From contig JAGHIZ010000066.1 in NCBI GenBank assembly GCA_017886875.1, positions 1 through 58,183 of the forward strand: a DNA stretch of 58,183 bases, given 5' to 3'. Position 1 is the first letter of the stretch. Each line of letters starts with the position of its first letter. This DNA comes from Butyricicoccus sp. (GTDB lineage Bacteria > Bacillota > Clostridia > Oscillospirales > Butyricicoccaceae). A program made the translations under genes and the position numbers. Below, piece by piece: positions 52,716-58,183 of the stretch. The notes below the pieces were generated by a model, which was not told the origin of the DNA, searched no databases, and saw only the letters and a list, made by a program, of their open reading frames with translations.

Positions 52716-55700
52716 ATGGAAAGAGTAGTAAATAAGCAAAGTAATCAATATTTAGAGCTTTTACACTTTTTTAGTGAAGGTTCTGACGAGTGCTTTTATA
52801 TATTTGAAATGAAAGAAAATAAAATATATTTTTCTAAAAACATAAAGAAAAAATATGAATTTTTAAATATTGAAAATAATGCTTGCGATGCATCTGCTAT
52901 TATAGATAGAGTATATAGCAGAGATATTAGTATTTTTAATGAAGAAATACAAAAGATAAGAACAAAACAGAAAAATACATATGACCTTACATATCGTGTA
53001 TTAGGTGATGGAGATAGAATTATATGGATACATAGCCGTGGCAAGGTTGAATATGACCAAAACGGTGAGCCTTGCAGAATTATAGGTCAAGTATCTGAAA
53101 GATTGACAAAGTATAAAATAGATACCTTAACTGGTGCATTTAATGTAAGTCAGCTTATTGATGATGTGGGTGAACTATGCAAGACCAATAGCATAACTTA
53201 TTTACTAGCGGTTGGCATTGATGATATGAAACACATTAACCTTAAAAATGGCAGAGAATATGGTAATAATTTGCTTAGAAAAATGGTTAAAGTGTTTGAG
53301 CAGGTTGTAAAACCATATGATAATAGAATATATCGTATAAATGGTGACTGTTTTGCTGTAATGTTAAATTGCATAGATAAGCAATGTGTAGAAAAAGTTT
53401 ATTACCAGATATGTGATAAATTTAAAGGTATTTGTTCGCTTTCTGCTGGTGCAGTAAAATATGATAAAAATATAACAAAAGATGGAAGCACATTATATCA
53501 ATGTGTGGAAATAGCTCTTGATGAGGCAAAAAAACAAGGTAAAAGTCACCTTAGATTTTTTAGAGAAAAGGACTATGAAAATAAAATATCTATTGTTAGA
53601 TTGAAAGATAATTTAAAAAATAGTATTATAAATAACTTTGATAATTTTTCATTGAATTATCAACCACAAATAGACCTAAAAAGCCATAAACTATACGGTG
53701 CAGAAGCTTTACTTAGATATTGTGACCCAGAACGTGGAAATGTTCCGCCTATTGAGTTTGTACCAATACTAGAAGAAACAGATATGATTTGCGATGTAGG
53801 TACTTGGGTGCTTAAAACCGCAGTGAAACAATGTAAAATTTGGCGTGAAAAAGTACCTTCTTTCCATATTAGCGTTAATTTATCATATTCTCAGCTAAAA
53901 CAGCCTAATATTGCTCAGCTAGTACTAGATGTGTTAGAAGAAAATCAATTATCTGGTGAGGCTCTTACACTAGAAGTTACAGAAAGTATGCAGTTACATG
54001 ATTATCATAGATTAAATAGTATTTTTTCATGCTGGAAAGCTGCAGGTATACAAATTTCTGTAGATGATTTTGGAACAGGTTATTCAAGTCTTAACAGACT
54101 TCAAAAACTTGATATAGATGAAATAAAAATTGATAGATGTTTTATAACAGAAATTCAAAATAGCTTATATAACTATCAGTTAGTCAATAATGTTATAAAA
54201 CTGGCTGATAATGGTAATATGCGTGTATGCTGTGAAGGCGTGGAAACAGAAGATGAGCTTGCTGTTCTTCAAAAATTAGGCCCTAAGTTACTTCAAGGCT
54301 ATTTATTTGGCAAGCCTTATTGTAAAGATGAATTTGAAAAACGTTATATAAGCTCTAATGAAATACCTGAATTAATTTGTAAAAATATTGACAATAGCTT
54401 AGATGCTATTGTTAATAATACACATCAAACCAAAGAGCAACAATTAGAAATGATATTAGATGCTCTTGATGATTGTATTTATGTATCTGATATGAAAACA
54501 TATGATGTTTATTATATGAATAAGGTACATATGAAAATTTTAGGTGTAGATAGTTATGAAGGCAAAAAGTGTTATCAACTATTACATGGCAAAAATGCAC
54601 CATGCGAATTTTGCAAAAAGTGGGATTTGAAAGAAAGAAATCCTAACACTTGGAATTCTTATAGTCAAGTTATTGATAAAAACCTGCTGATAACAGATAG
54701 AACTATTGATTGGAATGGAAAAGCTGCATTATTACAAACAATTAAAATAGAAGATGTTAAAAAATCTTCTGATATTCAGCTTAGTGCAAGAATTGATGAT
54801 ACTGATATAATAAATTCTATAGATTTAGGTTTTTGGATAATGGACAATAGTCAACAAAAAAACTCTTTGATTATAAGCGATGTTATGCGTAAATCTTTGT
54901 CTATTCCTGATGGACTTGATAAATTCCAAACATATGAATTTTGGTATAAACATATAGATAATTCTTATAAAAATTATGTTGATATTTCTATAGATAAAAT
55001 GTTTAAAAGCGATAGAATTACACAAATAGAGTATATTTGGAAACACCCAGAAAGAGGACAAATGCTTGTAAGAATTGTTGGTTCTAAAAACCAAAATAGC
55101 AAAACATATATTAATGGATATCATAGAATTATAAGCAATATGCAAGCACTTAAAAATCTATCAGATAAAGCTGCTAGAGAACAATTTGAATATAATAGTT
55201 TAAATAAGTCTATTTTATTCCTTACTTGTCGTGATATTATCTTTGGTGATGATATATATCAGGAAAACTTTCCAGAATGTTGGATAGAAAATGAAATGAT
55301 TCACCCTCATTTTATAGAAAAATTCAAAAAGATTTTTTCTAACACAGGCAAGAAAAGTGAAATAATAAATGGTAAAGAATTGCTTATAAAATCTAATGAT
55401 GGTTCATATAAATGGTATAACATAAAAACACGATATATAAGTGATGATTTATCTAATCTTAACACTATGGTTGTAATACTTGAAACCATAAATAAAGATA
55501 GAGCGATAGAACTTGAATATGCCAGAGTAAAAGATTTTTATCATGTTCTTTTAGGTGAAGCGGTAGCTTATGCCGAAATTGATATGGAAAGTAGAGAGAT
55601 TAAATCAATAGGCGGTCTTTGGAAAGACTATAATAAAATTTGTGAAAGTGAAAATTTAGATTTTATTGATTTGTTATCTGCACGACTTAGAAAACGAATT

Positions 55701-56417
55701 CCTCAAGAAGAATTTTTGGAGTTTGAAAAATGCTGTAATCCTAAGCATTGGGAAGAAATATTACACAATGACAAGTCAGAATTAAGATTTAATTATCAAC
55801 GCCAAATAGATGGTAACAAAAACTGGGTAGAACTTATAATACATCTATTTAGAGAACATACAACAAAAAATGTATATGCACTAATATACTTAAAAGACAT
55901 AGACCGTATAAAAACTCGTGAGCTTGAACAGGATAAAATGGTAAATTTAGACCCTCTTACAAATATTTTTAATCGTAGAGCTTTTGAAAGAGAAGTTATA
56001 AATTATATGTCAGAGTCAAATAAAAAGAATAAAGGTGCTTTAATCATCATGGATATAGATAATTTTAAAAATATTAATGATGAGTATGGTCATGCAGTGG
56101 GCGACCAAGCACTTAAAAATTTGGCTAATATACTGATGAGTACATTTAGAACATATGATATAATTGCTCGTATGGGTGGAGATGAATTTCAAGTTTTTCT
56201 TAAAGATATCTCAGAACGCAAAATTATGGATAAACGTATGAAATGTTTATTAGATGTTCTAAATTCACAAAAAAAACTGCCATTTACCTGTAGTATAGGT
56301 ATTTGTATGGTTAATTCAGATAAGTTTTGTTATCAAGATGCTTTGGAAGCAGCAGACAAAGCTTTGTATAAAAGTAAACGTAATGGTAAAAATCAATATT
56401 CTTATAGTGATGATTAA
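52716..56417 (+). CDS. Large PAS/GGDEF/EAL/PAS/GGDEF c-di-GMP protein
   Basis: 1233-residue soluble multidomain protein. Order: PAS-like (about 15-125); GGDEF-type domain with degenerate signature (about 130-290, NGDCF in place of GGDEF at about 209); EAL phosphodiesterase (about 305-550) with the EALLR motif, EVTESM, DDFGTGYSSL and EGVETEDE, so probably active; a PAS/Cys region (about 570-690) with APCEFCKKWD; two or three further PAS-like segments; and a second, intact diguanylate cyclase (about 1075-1230) with DPLTNIFNRRAFE and ARMGGDEF. It could both make and break c-di-GMP. No membrane helix, so sensing is cytoplasmic. Site AAAAAGGA. Confidence 0.9.
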   Translation: MERVVNKQSNQYLELLHFFSEGSDECFYIFEMKENKIYFSKNIKKKYEFLNIENNACDASAIIDRVYSRDISIFNEEIQKIRTKQKNTYDLTYRVLGDGDRIIWIHSRGKVEYDQNGEPCRIIGQVSERLTKYKIDTLTGAFNVSQLIDDVGELCKTNSITYLLAVGIDDMKHINLKNGREYGNNLLRKMVKVFEQVVKPYDNRIYRINGDCFAVMLNCIDKQCVEKVYYQICDKFKGICSLSAGAVKYDKNITKDGSTLYQCVEIALDEAKKQGKSHLRFFREKDYENKISIVRLKDNLKNSIINNFDNFSLNYQPQIDLKSHKLYGAEALLRYCDPERGNVPPIEFVPILEETDMICDVGTWVLKTAVKQCKIWREKVPSFHISVNLSYSQLKQPNIAQLVLDVLEENQLSGEALTLEVTESMQLHDYHRLNSIFSCWKAAGIQISVDDFGTGYSSLNRLQKLDIDEIKIDRCFITEIQNSLYNYQLVNNVIKLADNGNMRVCCEGVETEDELAVLQKLGPKLLQGYLFGKPYCKDEFEKRYISSNEIPELICKNIDNSLDAIVNNTHQTKEQQLEMILDALDDCIYVSDMKTYDVYYMNKVHMKILGVDSYEGKKCYQLLHGKNAPCEFCKKWDLKERNPNTWNSYSQVIDKNLLITDRTIDWNGKAALLQTIKIEDVKKSSDIQLSARIDDTDIINSIDLGFWIMDNSQQKNSLIISDVMRKSLSIPDGLDKFQTYEFWYKHIDNSYKNYVDISIDKMFKSDRITQIEYIWKHPERGQMLVRIVGSKNQNSKTYINGYHRIISNMQALKNLSDKAAREQFEYNSLNKSILFLTCRDIIFGDDIYQENFPECWIENEMIHPHFIEKFKKIFSNTGKKSEIINGKELLIKSNDGSYKWYNIKTRYISDDLSNLNTMVVILETINKDRAIELEYARVKDFYHVLLGEAVAYAEIDMESREIKSIGGLWKDYNKICESENLDFIDLLSARLRKRIPQEEFLEFEKCCNPKHWEEILHNDKSELRFNYQRQIDGNKNWVELIIHLFREHTTKNVYALIYLKDIDRIKTRELEQDKMVNLDPLTNIFNRRAFEREVINYMSESNKKNKGALIIMDIDNFKNINDEYGHAVGDQALKNLANILMSTFRTYDIIARMGGDEFQVFLKDISERKIMDKRMKCLLDVLNSQKKLPFTCSIGICMVNSDKFCYQDALEAADKALYKSKRNGKNQYSYSDD

Positions 56418-56424
56418 ATATAAT

Positions 56425-56460
56425 AAAACGTTCGTCTTGCATTAGGCGAACGTTTTATAA
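56425..56460 (+). terminator. Terminator of the two-component/c-di-GMP operon
   Basis: AAAACGTTCG pairs with CGAACGTTTT over a 12-nt loop, shortly after the stop codon. Confidence 0.75.
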
Positions 56461-56498
56461 AAATTTCTTATTTTAGCATTCTAAGGAGTAAAAATATT

Positions 56499-57797
56499 AT
56501 GAAACATTGTGCAAATACTGCTCATATATTAATGCCAAAATCTAATATAGATTTACATAAATGGGCTGTGGTTGCTTGCGACCAGTATACATCTCAGCCA
56601 GATTATTGGGCTAAAACAGCGGATATTGTAGGAGATAATATATCATCTTTACATCTGATACTTCCTGAAGTTTATCTGGAAAAGGAAAATACATCTGAAA
56701 AAATAAAGAAAATTCATAATACTATGAATGAATATATTCAAAATAACATATTTTCTGCCTTGCCTGAAGGAATGATGCTAATAGCTCGTGATACAGGCAA
56801 AATCAGAAAAGGTTTAGTTTTACAATTTGATTTGGAAGAATATGATTACAAATTAGGCTCTAAATCAAAAATACGTCCAACTGAAAAAACCGTTGAAGAA
56901 CGTATACCCCCTAGGCTTGCTGTAAGAGATGGTGCAAGTATTGAAATACCTCATATTATGATTATGATTGATGACCCAGATAGAAAAATTATTGAACCTT
57001 TATATGAAAAAAGAGATACTTTTTCAAAACTTTATGATGTTGAGCTTATGCAAAATGGAGGACATTTAACAGGTTGGTTTATACCAAAATCAGTTGAAAC
57101 AGAAAATATATTAAATATGCTTGATAATTTGGCAAACGCTGAAATATTTGCACAAAAATATAATACATCATTAGATACTCCTGTTTTACCTTTTGCTGTT
57201 GGTGATGGTAACCATTCTATGGCAACTGCTAAGGCTTACTGGGAAAAAATAAAACATACACTTTCAGAAGATGAAAAATTAAATCACCCTGCACGTTTTA
57301 TACTTGCTGAACTTGTTAATATTCATGATGAAAGCATTATAATAGAGCCTATTCACAGAATTTTATTTGATGTAGACATAGAAAATCTATTTGAAAGTGC
57401 TGTAAAATTCTTTGAAAGTAAAAATGCTAAGTGTAAAATTGCAAATTCAATAGAAAATCAAAATTCTCACGCTTTTCCTTTTGAAACTAAAAATAAAAAG
57501 GGTGTGCTAATAATAGAAAATTCACCGTATGCTTTACCTATAGCATCAATTCAAACATTTTTAGATGAATATATAATTCAAAACCCAAACACTAAAATTG
57601 ATTATATTCATGGCGATGATGTTTTATCTGAACTAGCAGCAAATGATAATAGTATAGGATTTTTTATGCCAACACTCAAAAAAGATGATTTGTTTAAAGG
57701 CGTTATTTTTGATGGGGTATTGCCTAGAAAGACTTTTTCAATGGGTGACGCAAGAGAAAAAAGATTTTATATGGAAGCGAAAATGATAGTTAAATAA
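56499..57797 (+). CDS. DUF1015 family protein
   Basis: 432-residue soluble protein. Opening HILMPKSNIDLHKWAVVACDQYTSQPDYW, the central LPFAVGDGNHSMATAKAYWE (conserved GDGNHS) and the ending GVLPRKTFSMGDAREKRFYMEAK are typical of DUF1015. The family is widespread in anaerobes; in some of them it neighbours serine or phosphoglycerate metabolism genes, but no biochemical role can be set from sequence. Binding site CTAAGGAG. Confidence 0.85.
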   Translation: MKHCANTAHILMPKSNIDLHKWAVVACDQYTSQPDYWAKTADIVGDNISSLHLILPEVYLEKENTSEKIKKIHNTMNEYIQNNIFSALPEGMMLIARDTGKIRKGLVLQFDLEEYDYKLGSKSKIRPTEKTVEERIPPRLAVRDGASIEIPHIMIMIDDPDRKIIEPLYEKRDTFSKLYDVELMQNGGHLTGWFIPKSVETENILNMLDNLANAEIFAQKYNTSLDTPVLPFAVGDGNHSMATAKAYWEKIKHTLSEDEKLNHPARFILAELVNIHDESIIIEPIHRILFDVDIENLFESAVKFFESKNAKCKIANSIENQNSHAFPFETKNKKGVLIIENSPYALPIASIQTFLDEYIIQNPNTKIDYIHGDDVLSELAANDNSIGFFMPTLKKDDLFKGVIFDGVLPRKTFSMGDAREKRFYMEAKMIVK

Positions 57798-57811
57798 ACA
57801 GTGGTTTTGTT

Positions 57812-57851
57812 AAATAAATGGGCTGATAGTAAGTTAGTCCATTTATTTTTA
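57812..57851 (+). terminator. Terminator of the DUF1015 gene
   Basis: AAATAAATGG (57812-57821) pairs with CCATTTATTT (57839-57848), followed by TTTAT. AT-rich, moderate strength. Confidence 0.65.
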
Positions 57852-57869
57852 TATTTCTTGAAAAATCTG

Positions 57870-57898
57870 TTGACAAATGGCGTATAATGTCGTATACT
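57870..57898 (+). promoter_or_regulatory. Tandem promoter P1 of a probable rRNA operon
   Basis: TTGACA (57870-57875), 17-bp spacer, TATACT (57893-57898), followed by AATTAAG. First of three. Confidence 0.88.
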
Positions 57899-57961
57899 AA
57901 TTAAGTTGTCTGATGAGGGCAGCAAATCAAAAGAAAAAACTTGAAAAACCTCAAAAAGATG

Positions 57962-57990
57962 TTGACAAGATAAACTGCTTTTGATATAAT
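57962..57990 (+). promoter_or_regulatory. Tandem promoter P2 of a probable rRNA operon
   Basis: TTGACA (57962-57967), 17-bp spacer, TATAAT (57985-57990), a perfect consensus, followed by AATTAAG. Confidence 0.92.
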
Positions 57991-58065
57991 AATTAAGCTG
58001 TCTTTGAGAGATGGCGAGTTTACTAGAAAAGATTATAAAAAAGTCAAAAAACTTTGAAAAAGTTC

Positions 58066-58094
58066 TTGACAAGCTAAAATAAGTATGGTAAACT
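58066..58094 (+). promoter_or_regulatory. Tandem promoter P3 of a probable rRNA operon
   Basis: TTGACA (58066-58071), 17-bp spacer, TAAACT (58089-58094), followed by AAATAAG, then a CTCTTTAACGAGAG stem. The window ends with TTTGCAAATTAAACAACG, which resembles the GAAAACTAAACAA-type leader seen before Firmicutes 16S genes. The 16S gene itself lies beyond the window. Confidence 0.85.
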
Positions 58095-58183
58095 AAATAA
58101 GCTCTTTAACGAGAGTAAAATGATTGAAAAACATCGTAAAATATTGTACTTTGCAAATTAAACAACGAAATGCTTACTTTAAA

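Overview
The window reads as a low-GC, Gram-positive, endospore-forming member of the Clostridia, most likely a gut Oscillospiraceae/Ruminococcaceae-type anaerobe. The evidence is a spoIIGA-sigE pair, a class III fructose bisphosphatase, a split glutamate synthase, an L7Ae-like protein between rpoC and rpsL, small DUF1292 and DUF6472 proteins, and consensus sigma-A promoters with purine-rich ribosome binding sites. Almost everything is chromosomal core. The only trace of a mobile element is at the extreme left edge, where the last 16 codons of rpsI follow sequence that does not encode S9, as expected at the end of an element inserted in rpsI.

Layout. 0-10 kb: a chemoreceptor, an ArsB/SLC13-type permease with an unknown partner, a KdpDE-like two-component pair divergent from a CPA2 antiporter, and polyphosphate kinase behind an elaborate leader that also holds a 31-codon ORF. 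10-13.8 kb: a candidate 6S-like RNA, DUF1292, infC-rpmI-rplT (infC starting at ATT), a secreted parvulin foldase and a DUF6472 protein. 13.8-23.5 kb: a nitrogen-assimilation island with an Amt-PII fusion, type III glutamine synthetase, three-gene archaeal-type glutamate synthase, type I glutamine synthetase and an ANTAR regulator. 23.5-32 kb: pyrG, a cysteine desulfurase/NifU pair, mfd and moaA. 32-44.5 kb: rpoB-rpoC, L7Ae-like, rpsL, rpsG, fusA, tuf. 44.5-58 kb: fbp, small and membrane proteins, yqeC, an HD protein, sigE-spoIIGA, a two-component system followed by a large GGDEF/EAL protein, a DUF1015 protein, and at the right edge three tandem promoters that look like the start of an rRNA operon.

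How it fits together. The most informative system is the nitrogen island. Three separate terminators (upstream of glnN, between glnN and amt, and upstream of the glutamate synthase operon) are each overlapped at their 5' side by a small hairpin with a hexanucleotide loop of the form A-A-R-G-G-Y. The loop and 3' arm of that hairpin are also the start of the terminator stem. This is the architecture of ANTAR-protein antitermination, and an ANTAR protein with a degenerate receiver is encoded at the end of the cluster. I infer a self-contained RNA-binding antitermination circuit for ammonium uptake, glutamine synthesis and glutamate synthesis.

Other regulatory signals worth attention are: a possible pseudoknot/terminator switch ahead of ppk; a spoIIG-type promoter with a 21-bp spacer and a Spo0A-box-like site; a promoter with an operator-like palindrome and short terminated RNA ahead of moaA; and a 203-nt structured rpsL-rpsG spacer. 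I saw no tRNA, CRISPR array, insertion sequence or prophage gene. All functional calls come from reading motifs and context; no database search or folding program was run.
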